A DNA stretch of 64,000 nucleotides from Rhodanobacteraceae bacterium (GCA_003142815.1 PLNP01000055.1:164593-228592), one strand, 5' to 3'. Positions 18,609-28,928 are shown, counted from the stretch's first letter. Numbers and translations are program-made. Notes: generated from the letters alone by a model not told the origin.

Positions 18609-19826
18609 TCAATGCACCGCGCCGGCGATGTTCATGATCGGCAGGACAATCGCCAGCATGATCGTCGCGACGATAATGGTCATCACGATCGTGGTCGCCG
18701 GCACCAATGCCGCCAGCAACCGGTCCAGCGTGTTCTTCACCTCGATGTCGAAAGTGTCGGCGACCTTCATCAACATGCTGGCAAGCTCGCCCGATTCCTC
18801 ACCGACGCTGATCATTTGAATCGCCAGCTTGGGAAAACTCTTCGATTGGGCCAGCGAGTAGCCGAGGCCGCCACCGGACTTCACTTCGTCGGTCGCATGT
18901 TCGAGCGCTTCGGCGAGCACGGTATTGTTCATCACGTTGCGCGCGACCGTCAGCCCGGACAGCAACGGCACGCCGTTCTTGAGCAGCGTGCCGAGGGTGC
19001 GCGCGAGACGCGCGGTCTCGACCTTGCGGATCACGTCGCCGACGACGCGTGTTTTCAGAAAACGCGCATCGATCTTCAGGCGCGCCGGAGGGTCGGCCAT
19101 CTGCCGGCGAAACCAGCCGATGCCGAACACGATCAACGCGATGATCAACCACCAGAAACTCTGCAGCGTCTCGCCGACCGCGAGCACGATCTTCGTGATC
19201 AGCGGCATCTCCACGCCCATGTCCGTGAACATCGGGGCAAATTGCGGCACCACATAGACCAGCAGCACCATCAGCGACACCATCACCATGCCGACCAGGA
19301 ACGCCGGATAGATCATCGCATTGATGACGCTGCCCTTGAGATTCGCGCTGCGCTCGAGATAGTCCGCGAGACGGGCCAGCGTCTCGTCCATCGAACCACC
19401 GGCCTCGCCCGCGCGCACCATGTTCACATACAACTTCGAGAAGCTGCCGTGCTCGGCTTCGAGTGCGTCAGACAGCGGCGTGCCGCCGCGCACCTGATCG
19501 CGCACGCGTTCGAGCAGACGCTTCGCCTTCTCGCTTTCGGGCAGGTCGAGCAGGATCTGCAATGCGCGATCGAGCGGCTGGCCGGCGCCGAGCAAAGTCG
19601 AAAGCTGCTGGGTGAACTGCACGACCTGCGCATCGGTCAAGGTTTTGCGCTTGAACAACGCCGCGAACAGGCCCGCCGAATCGCCGCTGTCGGCCTCGCG
19701 CACTTCGAGCGGGATATTGCCGGCGTCCTGCAGTTTGCCGATCACATCATCGGGGTTGGCGACGTCGAGCTGGCCTTCCAGCGTTTCGCCGGCCAGGGTG
19801 ACGGCCTTGTAGTAGTACAGAGTCAT
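18609..19826 (-). CDS. gspF: Type II secretion inner membrane protein GspF
   Basis: MTLYYYKAVTLAGETLEGQ start; T2SSF repeats (FTQQLSTLLGAGQPLDRAL, RLARTLGTLLKNGVPLLSGL). Confidence 0.93.
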   Translation of the reverse strand: MTLYYYKAVTLAGETLEGQLDVANPDDVIGKLQDAGNIPLEVREADSGDSAGLFAALFKRKTLTDAQVVQFTQQLSTLLGAGQPLDRALQILLDLPESEKAKRLLERVRDQVRGGTPLSDALEAEHGSFSKLYVNMVRAGEAGGSMDETLARLADYLERSANLKGSVINAMIYPAFLVGMVMVSLMVLLVYVVPQFAPMFTDMGVEMPLITKIVLAVGETLQSFWWLIIALIVFGIGWFRRQMADPPARLKIDARFLKTRVVGDVIRKVETARLARTLGTLLKNGVPLLSGLTVARNVMNNTVLAEALEHATDEVKSGGGLGYSLAQSKSFPKLAIQMISVGEESGELASMLMKVADTFDIEVKNTLDRLLAALVPATTIVMTIIVATIMLAIVLPIMNIAGAVH

Positions 19827-19838
19827 GGGGTGAAAGGC

Positions 19839-19948
19839 CGGGATTCGGGATTCGGGATTCGGGATTTGAAGAAACCAACGCAATCGCAAGCGTCGGACAG
19901 CGCGTTTCGCTTTTGCCCGAATCCCGAATCCCGAATTTCCAATCCCGT
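19839..19948. repeat. Inverted heptamer-array element between gspE and gspF
   Basis: ccgggattcgggattcgggattcgggattt ... cccgaatcccgaatcccgaatttccaatccc. Confidence 0.9.
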
Positions 19949-19953
19949 ATCCA

Positions 19954-21696
19954 TCAGCTTTCCTGTGTCACGCGCAGCACTTCCTCGATAGTCGTTTGTC
20001 CCTGCATCGCCTTGACCAGGCCATCCTCATACATCGTGCGCATGCCTTCCGTGCGCGCTTGCTGTTCGATGTCGCCCATGCCGGCGTGTTGCATGATCTG
20101 GCGACGGATCGCATCGGACATGACCAGGAACTCCATGATCGTCGTACGTCCGTAGTATCCGGTCGGATTGGCCACGCTCGATCCGGGTTTGTAGAGCTTG
20201 ATCGGGCGCTCGTCGGTGAAGCTATCAAGATGGAACTCCTTCACGACCTCCGGCAGCGGTTCGTAGGTTTGCGCGACCGAGCGGTCGAGGCGACGCACCA
20301 GGCGCTGCGCGAGGATGCCGTTCACGGTCGAGGTGAGCAGGTAATCCTCGACGCCCATGTCGAGCATGCGGGTGATGCCGCCAGCCGCATTGTTCGTATG
20401 CAACGTGGACAAGACCAGGTGCCCGGTCAGCGCGGACTGGATCGCGATGCGCGCGGTTTCAAGATCGCGCATTTCACCGATCATGATGATGTCCGGGTCC
20501 TGGCGCACGATCGAGCGCAGTGCATGGCTGAAGTCGAGGCCGATCTGCGGCTTGGCCTGGATCTGGTTGATACCTTCGATCTGGTATTCGATCGGATCCT
20601 CGACCGTGATGATCTTGACGTCCGGCGTGTTGAGCTTGGCAAGCGCCGTGTACAGCGTCGTCGTCTTGCCCGAACCGGTCGGGCCGGTGACCAGCAGGAT
20701 GCCGTGCGGCAGTTCCAGCACGTTGATGAATTTCTGCAGGAACTGGTCGGTGAAGCCGAGCGAGTGGAAGTCGAACACGATCGCTTCGCGGTCGAGGATA
20801 CGCATGACCACCGACTCGCCGTGCGCGGTCGGCACGGTGGAAACGCGCAGATCCAGTTCCTTGCCCTGCACGCGGATCATGATGCGGCCGTCCTGCGGCA
20901 GGCGGCGCTCCGCAATGTTGAGCTTGGCCATGATCTTGACGCGCGAGATCACCGCCGCGGTCGACGCGGCCGGCGGCGACTCGACCTCATGCAGCACGCC
21001 GTCGACGCGGTAGCGCACTTTCAGGCGGCTCTCGAACGGTTCGATGTGGATGTCCGACGCACGCTGCTCGACTGCGCGCTGGATGACCAGATTGACGAGG
21101 CGGATCACAGGCGCTTCCGAGGCGAGATCGCGCAGGTGCTCGATGTCGTCCTCGCTACGATTGTTGTCGTCGGTCAGGTTCTCGACGATCGTGCCCATTG
21201 CGGAACGACCGGTACCGTAATAGCGTTCGATCAGATCGTCGATTTCGCTGCGCAGGCCGATAGTGAGTTTGACCTCACGACCGGTCGCAAGATGGAGCGC
21301 CTGCAGCGGAAACGTGTCGGCCGGATCGGCGACTAACAGAGTCACGTCGATGTCGCTTTCGCCGATCGGGCACACATGGTGATGCTTCAGGAACCGCACC
21401 GATGTTTGTACGTTTGCTGGCGGCGTTTCCGGGAATTCCTTGGCCGAGAGCAGCGGCAGCTTCAGCAATTCTGAAACCGCCTCGGCCATTTCGCGCTCGG
21501 AAACGAGGCCGAGTCGGGTCAGCAGCGAAACCAGGCTGCTCGAGGCCGGGTCCTCCTCGTGCAGGCGCCGGCCGCTCGCGAGATCGGCTTCTTTCAAGCG
21601 GCCGCGCGCGACCAGAAAATGGCAAATGCGGTCGTCGAGGCTTGCTTCGGCAGCGGCCTCGGTGTCGGCATGTTCGATCGGTGCGACAGCAACCAT
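19954..21696 (-). CDS. gspE: Type II secretion ATPase GspE
   Basis: Walker A GPTGSGKTTTLY, Asp box/Walker B (VEDPIEYQIEG, DPDIIMIGEMRDLETA), His box LVLSTLHTNNAAG. Confidence 0.92.
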   Translation of the reverse strand: MVAVAPIEHADTEAAAEASLDDRICHFLVARGRLKEADLASGRRLHEEDPASSSLVSLLTRLGLVSEREMAEAVSELLKLPLLSAKEFPETPPANVQTSVRFLKHHHVCPIGESDIDVTLLVADPADTFPLQALHLATGREVKLTIGLRSEIDDLIERYYGTGRSAMGTIVENLTDDNNRSEDDIEHLRDLASEAPVIRLVNLVIQRAVEQRASDIHIEPFESRLKVRYRVDGVLHEVESPPAASTAAVISRVKIMAKLNIAERRLPQDGRIMIRVQGKELDLRVSTVPTAHGESVVMRILDREAIVFDFHSLGFTDQFLQKFINVLELPHGILLVTGPTGSGKTTTLYTALAKLNTPDVKIITVEDPIEYQIEGINQIQAKPQIGLDFSHALRSIVRQDPDIIMIGEMRDLETARIAIQSALTGHLVLSTLHTNNAAGGITRMLDMGVEDYLLTSTVNGILAQRLVRRLDRSVAQTYEPLPEVVKEFHLDSFTDERPIKLYKPGSSVANPTGYYGRTTIMEFLVMSDAIRRQIMQHAGMGDIEQQARTEGMRTMYEDGLVKAMQGQTTIEEVLRVTQES

Positions 21697-21936
21697 GAAT
21701 CCCCTACCCGCAAGAAGTCATTCCGAAAGGCGGTATTGTTCCACATTGACCGTTGAGCAGCGTCTTGCCCGTCCATTCCGGCAAAGGCCGCATCGTGTTT
21801 GCCGAGGCACACGCGAAAGTCGAAGCTGGGCCTGCGGCCGCGCCGCCGGATGCGGCACGTCATCCCGTGTCTTCCGCGCATTGCACAGGCGCTGCGCCCC
21901 GGCGTTTACCAAGGCGAGCGCGTGTATGGACGTTCC

Positions 21937-22614
21937 CTAGGTGCCGCTTTGACCTTCATCCTTGCCAACAGGTTCCCCAACCGGCCGGATCAGCATTTCG
22001 ATGAAACCGCGGTTCAACCCGATCCACAACGCAACCGGCACGACCGCAGGCAGGATCAGATAGCCGAACTGGTAGGCCAGCGCGATCACGTTCGGCGCGA
22101 GACCCGCGCGCGCGATCGCGGCGGCGCCGCTGTCGCCAGCATCGAATGCGAGCGTCTTCAAGCTCTCGGCGACGATGCCAAATGCCTGGCTCATCCAGAT
22201 CACCACGAGCGCAATCGCGAACTGCACGATGCGTCGTCGCGTTGACACCGGCGTCGCCATCGCGAGCCCGCTGAACAGCGGCAGCGAATACGCATAGATC
22301 ATCGGGTTGATCGTCGGCTCCAGCACACCGACGCCGCCCGGACCATCGGGGCCCGCCGGCACCGTGACCATGACCTGCGTGGTCAGACTGACCAGATATC
22401 CGGCACGCGCGACGACATGGCCGGCTGCATCGAGCAGCTCGCCGCCCTGCGCGACCCCGGTGAACAGATCGCCCCAGACGCCGAGCAGCACATGTTTGGC
22501 GATCTGCACCGCCGGCAAAACCCAGAGTGGCGCGAGCCAGAACCAGATCACGAAACTCAGCGGCAGCCACAACAGCGCCTTCAGCGCGAATTCGCGGATC
22601 GGCGAGAGTTTCAT
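21937..22614 (-). CDS. Integral membrane protein, possibly of the exosortase H-associated family
   Basis: MKLSPIREFALKALLWLPLSFVIWFWLAPLWVLPAVQIAKHVL; several TM segments; family call from memory only. Confidence 0.35.
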   Translation of the reverse strand: MKLSPIREFALKALLWLPLSFVIWFWLAPLWVLPAVQIAKHVLLGVWGDLFTGVAQGGELLDAAGHVVARAGYLVSLTTQVMVTVPAGPDGPGGVGVLEPTINPMIYAYSLPLFSGLAMATPVSTRRRIVQFAIALVVIWMSQAFGIVAESLKTLAFDAGDSGAAAIARAGLAPNVIALAYQFGYLILPAVVPVALWIGLNRGFIEMLIRPVGEPVGKDEGQSGT

Positions 22615-22743
22615 TGGGGTCTTCTGCAGGAGCGCTGCAAGCGCGAACGCAGCGATGGATGCTTCGTCGGCCACCCGGGTCGCGGCTGCGCCGCGCCTGC
22701 AACGGCGTGGGTGCAATGAGGTTTTGCAGGGCCGAACCGCATG

Positions 22744-25700
22744 CTAACCGACCCACACGCGCGCATTGCGGAACATGCGCATCCACGGCGAATCCTCGCC
22801 CCACTCACGCGGTCGCCAGCTCATCTGCACGCTGCGGAACACACGCTCGGGATGCGGCATCAGGATCGTCACGCGCCCGTCCGCCGCGGTGAAACCCGCG
22901 TTGCCGTGCTGCGAGCCGTTCGAGTTGAGCGGAAACCGCTCGGTCGCCTTGCCGGCGTTGTCGACGAAACGCGCGCAGGCGAGCGCGCGTTTGGCGTCGG
23001 CGGCATCGGCGAATACGGTGCGCCCTTCGCCATGCGCGACCGCGACCGGAATTCGCGAACCGGCCATCCCGGCGAAGAAGATCGACGGCGAATCGAGCAA
23101 TTCCAACGTGACCAGGCGTGCCTCGTATTGTTCGCTCGCGTTGCGCACGAACTGTGGCCAATAGCCGGCGCCCGGAATGATCGCCTTCATGTTCGCAAGC
23201 ATCTGGCAGCCGTTGCAGACGCCGAGCACGAACTTCGAGGAATCGGCGAAGAACGCAGCGAACTCGTCACGCAAACGATCGTTGTAGAGGATCGACGCGG
23301 CCCAGCCGCGACCGGCGCCGAGCACATCGCCGTAGCTGAAGCCGCCGCACGCGGCGAAGCCCGAGAAGTCCGACAGTTTGCGTCGCCCGCTCGCCAGATC
23401 GCTCATGTGCACGTCGATTGCGTCGAAACCCGCGCGCGTGAATGCGGCCGCCATCTCGACCTGGCCGTTGACGCCCTGATCGCGCAGGATCGCGATGCGC
23501 GGCCGCGCGCCCTTGGCGATATACGGCGCCGCGATGTCCTCGGCCGGGCCGAAGCCGATGTGTGGCGTGATGCCGCGGTCGCCCTCGTCGCAACGCCATT
23601 CGTTTTCGACATCGGCGCTCGCCGGATTGTCGCGCCGGCGCTGCATCGCGTGGCTGGTTTCCGACCACGCGCGCATCAAATCCGTCCACTTCCACTTGGC
23701 CAGTGTCTCGTCTTCCAACACGAGCTTGACGCGCATGCGTTCGCTCGGCCGGGCGACGACGTGCGCCAGCGCGTTGATATCGTGCGCGGCGAGGATCGCC
23801 GCAAAGGCGTCGCGATCGCCGGCGCGAACCTGCATGAGTGCACCAAGCTCTTCGCTGAACAGCGCGGCCATCGTGTTCTCGCCCCAACCCGCCAATTGGA
23901 TATCGAGTCCGCAGTGGCCGGCCAACGCCATTTCGATCAGCGCGACGATCGCGCCGCCGTCACTGCGATCGTGATACGCGAGCAGCAGGCCTTGCGAATT
24001 CGCGGCCTGGACCGCAGCGAAGAACCGACCGAAAACCGCCGCATCATCGAGATCCGGCGGCGCGCCGCCGCTGCGCTCGAATGTGTGCAGCAACGCGCTG
24101 CCACCGAGCCGATTCTTGCCGCGGCCGAGATCAAGCAGCCAGATCTCGCTGTCGCCCTGGCGCTGCACGAGTTGCGGGGTCAGCGCCAGGCGCGCGTCGA
24201 GGGTGCGCGCGAATGCGGTCACGATCAGCGAAACCGGAGAGACGGTGCGCTGCTCGCCGGACGCATCCTGCCAGCGCGTCTGCATCGACAGCGAATCCTT
24301 GCCGACCGGAATCGACACGCCGAGCGCGGGGCACAGCTCCATGCCGACCGCCTGCACCGCGTCATACAGCGCGGCGTCCTCGCCGTCGTGGCCGACTGCG
24401 GCCATCCAGTTCGCGGACAGGCGCACTTCGTCGAGCAAGACCTGCGCCGCGGCGAGGTTCGTCAACGCCTCGCCGACCGCCATGCGCGCGCTCGCGGCGG
24501 CATCGAGCACGGCGAGCGGCGTGCGCTCGCCAATCGCCATCGCTTCGCCGGCGTAGCCATCGAAATCGGTGAGCGTGACCGCACAATCGGCAACCGGGAT
24601 CTGCCACGGACCGACCATCTGGTCGCGCGAACACAAGCCGCCGACCGTGCGATCACCGATCGTGACCAGGAACGACTTGCTGCCGACTGCAGGAAAGCGC
24701 AGCACGCGATCGATCGCCTGGTTCAGCGAAATGCTTTCGATATCAGGCACCAGATCCATGCGTGCCACGCGACGGCGCGCATCGCGTTGCATGCGCGGCG
24801 GTTTGCCGAACAGTACATCGAGCGGCAGGTCGATGACCCGGGATTCGGGATTCGGGATTCGGGATTCGGCGGCGTCGACAGCGCCATGCAGCGAATCGGA
24901 AACGACCAGGCGACGCTCGGCGGTGGCCAAGCCGACGACTGCGAACGGGCAGCGTTCGCGCGCGCACAACGCCTCGAACAGCGGCAAGTCATCCTGATCC
25001 ACGCCGAGCACGTAACGTTCCTGCGATTCGTTGCACCAGATCTGCATCGGCGAAAGATGCGGGTCGTCACTTGGAATCCTGCGCAGGTCGATGCGACCGC
25101 CGACGCCGGAAGCGTTCAGGAGTTCCGGAATCGCGTTCGACAAACCACCGGCGCCGACGTCGTGGATCGACACGATCGGATTGTCCATGCCGTGGGCCCA
25201 GCAAGCGTCGATGACTTCCTGGCAGCGCCGCTCCATTTCCGGGTTGTCGCGCTGCACCGAGGCGAAGTCGAGCTGCTGCGAACTCGCGCCGGCCGCCATC
25301 GATGAGGCCGCGCCGCCGCCGAGGCCGATCAGCATCGCCGGGCCACCGAGCACGATGACGGCATCGCCGTCGCGCAGCCGGCCTTTCTCCACGTCGGGCG
25401 CGCGCATCGCCGCGAGACCGCCAGCGATCATGATCGGTTTGTCGTAACCGCTGCGCACGCCGGGCACCGGGCCATTCTGCTCGAACGTGCGGAAGTAGCC
25501 GCCGAGGCATGGCCGGCCGAATTCGTTGTTGAACGCGGCGCCGCCGAGCGGCCCGTCGCGCATGATCTCGAATGCGCTGGCGAAACGCGGTGGCAGCGGC
25601 CGCACGCTTTCCCACGGTCGCGGCAGGCCGGGAATGCGCAGGTCCGACACCGTAAAGCCGACCAGACCGGCCTTCGGCTTGCCGCCGCGGCCGGTTGCCC

Positions 25701-26640
25701 CTTCGTCACGGATTTCGCCGCCCGAGCCGGTTGCCGCTCCCGGATACGGCGAAATAGCGGTCGGATGGTTGTGCGTCTCGACCTTTATCGCATACGGCAC
25801 GGCTTCGTTGTGCGCGCGGAATGTGCCGTCGGCAGGATCGGCGAAGAAGCGTGCGGCGGCATTGCCCGCGATGACCGCGGCGTTGTCGTGATACGCGGAC
25901 AACGTATGCGCTGGCGATGCCTCATGAGTGTGCTTGATCATCGCGAACAGCGAGCGCGCTTGCGCGACGCCATCGATGGTGAACGACGCGTTGAACACCT
26001 TGTGCCGGCAATGCTCCGAGTTCGCCTGCGCGAACATCATGAGTTCGGCATCGCTCGGATCACGTCGGAGTTCGCCGTAGCGCTCGGCGAGATACGCGAT
26101 CTCGTCCGCCGCCAGGGCAAGGCCCAGGCGGGCGTTCGCCGCATCGAGCGCGGCGATCGCATCGGTGCCGAGTGCGATGCGATCCAGCGGTGCCGGGACG
26201 CCCACGTCAAACAAGTGCGCGCCTTGCGCCAGCGAGGCGACCACCGATTGCGTCATCGGATCGTGCAGTACGCGGGTGACGTTGGCCCAGGCCTCGCTGC
26301 CGGATTCGGGCATGCGCTCGAGATCGAACGCGATACCGCGCTCGATGCGCCGCACCACGAATCCGCAGCCGACCAGGATATCGGTCGCCTTGCTCGACCA
26401 CGGCGAACGCGTGCCGAGCCGCGGCACGGTCCAGAACGTCGCCGCACGCGCAGCGCCAACTTGCGCTTCGATCACATCGCACAGGCGTGCGAGATCAAGC
26501 AGCGCGTCGGCATCCGCATCGACGAAATAGACATATCGCGCCGCACGCAACCGCGCACCCGGAGCATGTCGCGCGATTTCCGCGTTGATGCGGTCGATGC
26601 GGAATGGGGAAAGTGCAGGCAGGCCGTCAAGGGCGATCAT
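22744..26640 (-). CDS. purL: Phosphoribosylformylglycinamidine synthase
   Basis: ~1298 aa; [48 protein letters not shown]-terminal GATase [12 protein letters not shown] and ANGEGR-like AHGEGRTVF. Confidence 0.97.
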   Translation of the reverse strand: MIALDGLPALSPFRIDRINAEIARHAPGARLRAARYVYFVDADADALLDLARLCDVIEAQVGAARAATFWTVPRLGTRSPWSSKATDILVGCGFVVRRIERGIAFDLERMPESGSEAWANVTRVLHDPMTQSVVASLAQGAHLFDVGVPAPLDRIALGTDAIAALDAANARLGLALAADEIAYLAERYGELRRDPSDAELMMFAQANSEHCRHKVFNASFTIDGVAQARSLFAMIKHTHEASPAHTLSAYHDNAAVIAGNAAARFFADPADGTFRAHNEAVPYAIKVETHNHPTAISPYPGAATGSGGEIRDEGATGRGGKPKAGLVGFTVSDLRIPGLPRPWESVRPLPPRFASAFEIMRDGPLGGAAFNNEFGRPCLGGYFRTFEQNGPVPGVRSGYDKPIMIAGGLAAMRAPDVEKGRLRDGDAVIVLGGPAMLIGLGGGAASSMAAGASSQQLDFASVQRDNPEMERRCQEVIDACWAHGMDNPIVSIHDVGAGGLSNAIPELLNASGVGGRIDLRRIPSDDPHLSPMQIWCNESQERYVLGVDQDDLPLFEALCARERCPFAVVGLATAERRLVVSDSLHGAVDAAESRIPNPESRVIDLPLDVLFGKPPRMQRDARRRVARMDLVPDIESISLNQAIDRVLRFPAVGSKSFLVTIGDRTVGGLCSRDQMVGPWQIPVADCAVTLTDFDGYAGEAMAIGERTPLAVLDAAASARMAVGEALTNLAAAQVLLDEVRLSANWMAAVGHDGEDAALYDAVQAVGMELCPALGVSIPVGKDSLSMQTRWQDASGEQRTVSPVSLIVTAFARTLDARLALTPQLVQRQGDSEIWLLDLGRGKNRLGGSALLHTFERSGGAPPDLDDAAVFGRFFAAVQAANSQGLLLAYHDRSDGGAIVALIEMALAGHCGLDIQLAGWGENTMAALFSEELGALMQVRAGDRDAFAAILAAHDINALAHVVARPSERMRVKLVLEDETLAKWKWTDLMRAWSETSHAMQRRRDNPASADVENEWRCDEGDRGITPHIGFGPAEDIAAPYIAKGARPRIAILRDQGVNGQVEMAAAFTRAGFDAIDVHMSDLASGRRKLSDFSGFAACGGFSYGDVLGAGRGWAASILYNDRLRDEFAAFFADSSKFVLGVCNGCQMLANMKAIIPGAGYWPQFVRNASEQYEARLVTLELLDSPSIFFAGMAGSRIPVAVAHGEGRTVFADAADAKRALACARFVDNAGKATERFPLNSNGSQHGNAGFTAADGRVTILMPHPERVFRSVQMSWRPREWGEDSPWMRMFRNARVWVG
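24839..24868. repeat. Heptamer array inside purL, read in frame
   Basis: cgggattcgggattcgggattcgggattcg encodes [10 protein letters not shown] in PurL. Confidence 0.9.
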
Positions 26641-26707
26641 GGCGCGGGCGGCGTTGAAGAGCAGCCCCTAATGATAGCCGATCCTGATTAGCATCGAGTC
26701 TCAGCTA

Positions 26708-26790
26708 CCGTTCGCCCTGAGCGTAGCGCAGCGAAGTCGAAGGGCTGCCCTTCGACTTCGGCCCTTCGTGCCTGCGCTCAGGGCGAACGG
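26708..26790. repeat. Nested inverted repeat (REP-like)
   Basis: Outer 16-bp arms ccgttcgccctgagcg/cgctcagggcgaacgg enclosing cgaagtcgaagggc-tg-cccttcgacttcg. Confidence 0.9.
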
Positions 26791-26928
26791 ATTGGAAATA
26801 CCGTGTCTTGTGCTGAAACTCAGCGCTAATCAAGTAGCCGATAGCGTCGATGGCGTTGTGCGCACACGTGCCGTACGCGGCGATCCCCGCAGCGCGGTCG
26901 CACAAAGTGCCTGCGTTCGCTCCACAAA

Positions 26929-26965
26929 CGACAACGCCCGACAGGGAGTCTGCTGGGCGTTGTCG
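26929..26965 (-). terminator. Candidate terminator after dsbC
   Basis: cgacaacgccc ... gggcgttgtcg perfect 11-bp stem just downstream of the dsbC stop. Confidence 0.6.
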
Positions 26966-26986
26966 CGGGATTGCAGGATTTGGCGA

Positions 26987-27730
26987 TCAGTTGCCGGCGA
27001 AGCTTGGCGCGCCGAGCGCCTGCAGTTTGGCCAGCATCTGGTCCGGCGAGAGATAGCCGCCGAGCTTGGTGCCGTCCGGCCCGAAGATCGTCGGCGTGCC
27101 ATCGACGCCAACCTGGGTGCCGAGGTTGAATTGCTCGGCGACCGGATTGTCGCACTTCAGTGGCGTGGGATTCGCGCCAGCCTTGGCTGCGGTAAAGGCC
27201 GCCTTGCGGTCTTTCGCACACCAGACCGACACCGCCTTGTCGTAGGAAGGCGAGCCGATGCCGGTGCGTGGGAAGAACAGGTAGTCCACCTCGATGCCGC
27301 GCTTGTTGTAGTCGGCGATCTGCGAGTGCAGCTTGCGGCAGTAGCCACAATCGATGTCGGTGAACACCGTGATCTTGTACTTCGGCTTGGCTGAGGGCGC
27401 GAACACGATGCGCTTGGCGAGCGGTACCGCATCGACCTTCTGCTTGTTTTCGACGGCGAGCCGCGCCGCGGTCAGGTCGCGCTTGGTCCGGGTGTCGTAC
27501 AGCGAGCCCTGCAGCAGATATTTGCCGTCGTCGCTGACATAGACCATCTGGCCACCGACGATGACCTGGCGAAAGCCCGGCAACGGCGCCTGTTCGACCT
27601 TGTCGATCCTGGCCTGCGGGACGAGGTCATGCAGCGCGTTGCGTGCGGCGGCGTCGGAGGCGGGTTCGGCGGCCTGCGCGAGCGGAACGAGCGCGACCAG
27701 CGCGAATGGAACGAGTTGGCGGTAATTCAT
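26987..27730 (-). CDS. dsbC: Thiol:disulfide interchange protein DsbC (copy 1, CGYC active site)
   Basis: Signal peptide; DsbC_N domain; TVFTDIDCGYCRKLHSQI; ATG at 27730. Confidence 0.88.
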   Translation of the reverse strand: MNYRQLVPFALVALVPLAQAAEPASDAAARNALHDLVPQARIDKVEQAPLPGFRQVIVGGQMVYVSDDGKYLLQGSLYDTRTKRDLTAARLAVENKQKVDAVPLAKRIVFAPSAKPKYKITVFTDIDCGYCRKLHSQIADYNKRGIEVDYLFFPRTGIGSPSYDKAVSVWCAKDRKAAFTAAKAGANPTPLKCDNPVAEQFNLGTQVGVDGTPTIFGPDGTKLGGYLSPDQMLAKLQALGAPSFAGN

Positions 27731-27740
27731 CGTGACGTCC

Positions 27741-28481
27741 TCAATTCTTGGCCGCGTTGGCCTGGGCCAGACGGTCAAGCTCGGCGGCGAATTGATCCGG
27801 CGATGCCGCGATCTGCACTGAAATCATGGAACCGTCATCAGCAAGGATCGTCGGCGTACCGCCGATACCCAGCGATTGCGCGAAACGGGTCAGCTCCGAT
27901 ATCGGGTTCGGGCAGGTCGCGTTGCCAGGATCGACGCCCGACATCGCCGCGGTGAACGCATTCGCGCGATCCTTCGAGCACCAGACCGCTTCGGCTTTCT
28001 TGTCCGCGCCCGGATGGATCGACAGCGGGAAGAACAGGTAGTCCACCGCGATGCCCTCCGCGTTGTACGCGGCGATCTGCTGGTGGAAGCGGCGGCAGAA
28101 CGGGCAGTCAACATCGGTGAACACCGTCACCGTATGCTTTGTCGCGATCGGCGCCTTCGGCGCGAACACGATGCGCTTGTCGGGGCCGACCTTGCCGAGG
28201 GCGATCTTGCGCGCGTTCGCCCGCGAACTCGCGGTCAGGTCGCGCTTGTTGGCGACGTCGTAAGCGCTGCCGTCGATCACATAGCGGCCATCCTTGCTGA
28301 CATAAACAAATTCGCCGCCGGCGATCGCCTCGTAGAAACCCGGGACGACCGACTCCTGCACCGCGTCGATCTTGACGTTCGGCGCGAGCGTCGCCATCGC
28401 CTGACGCACGGTTTCCTCGGGCGTTGCGGCGAACACGTTGGCGGCCAGCAACAGACCGATGACGAACAGGGGAAGGCGCAT
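27741..28481 (-). CDS. DsbC-family protein (copy 2, CPFC active site)
   Basis: MRLPLFVIGLLLAANVFA signal; TVFTDVDCPFCRRFHQQIAAYN; paralogous along its length to copy 1. Confidence 0.85.
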   Translation of the reverse strand: MRLPLFVIGLLLAANVFAATPEETVRQAMATLAPNVKIDAVQESVVPGFYEAIAGGEFVYVSKDGRYVIDGSAYDVANKRDLTASSRANARKIALGKVGPDKRIVFAPKAPIATKHTVTVFTDVDCPFCRRFHQQIAAYNAEGIAVDYLFFPLSIHPGADKKAEAVWCSKDRANAFTAAMSGVDPGNATCPNPISELTRFAQSLGIGGTPTILADDGSMISVQIAASPDQFAAELDRLAQANAAKN

Positions 28482-28721
28482 GACAACCTCTAAACAGGAG
28501 AATCGGGATAACGAGCAGTCACGGACGACAAACCTTGCGCTTGCGCGCCCAGCGTGCGTCGGGCCTTTGACGGCAGATGGCGGCGATTGTTCCCAGAATG
28601 GCCTGTAATTCTCGCATGCGGCGCCACTACGCGAAAGTGAAGCCGGTCGCGAAGCGTGAGTCGTTGTTGCATGCAAGGAGGTGCACCCCGTCGCCGTTGT
28701 AGGAAGGGGCTTCAGCCCCGG

Positions 28722-28795
28722 CCCGGCCCTGCGCATCCTGCGGCGGGCGTTCAGCCGCGCACGTGATGCCCGTCGGCATCGCGTAAACGCGCGGC
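28722..28795. repeat. 74-bp direct repeat, copy 1
   Basis: cccggccctgcgcatcctgcggcgggcgttcagccgcgcacgtgatgcccgtcggcatcgcgtaaacgcgcggc. Confidence 0.9.
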
Positions 28796-28853
28796 AATCC
28801 TCGCTACGCTCGCAGCTGTTGCTAGGTTCGGCCTTCCAGGCCTCACCAAGCAA

Positions 28854-28927
28854 CCCGGCCCTGCGCATCCTGCGGCGGGCGTTCGGCCGCGCACGCGATG
28901 CCCGTCGGCATCGCGTAAACGCGCGGC
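28854..28927. repeat. 74-bp direct repeat, copy 2 (2 mismatches to copy 1)
   Basis: Same length; differs at two positions; ends next to the xerD stop (28929). Confidence 0.9.
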
Positions 28928-28928
28928 C

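Noticed and set aside
16781-19948. Heptamer arrays considered as CRISPR
   Set aside because: Unit is 7 bp with no regular 30-bp-class spacers, arrays are inverted pairs, and no cas genes are present.
22741-25305. 854-aa plus-strand ORF opposite purL
   Set aside because: Antisense to a certain housekeeping gene; composition typical of spurious high-GC ORFs.
26640-26900. Possible purine riboswitch upstream of purL
   Set aside because: The region is dominated by a REP-like inverted repeat; no purine aptamer signature could be recognised by eye.
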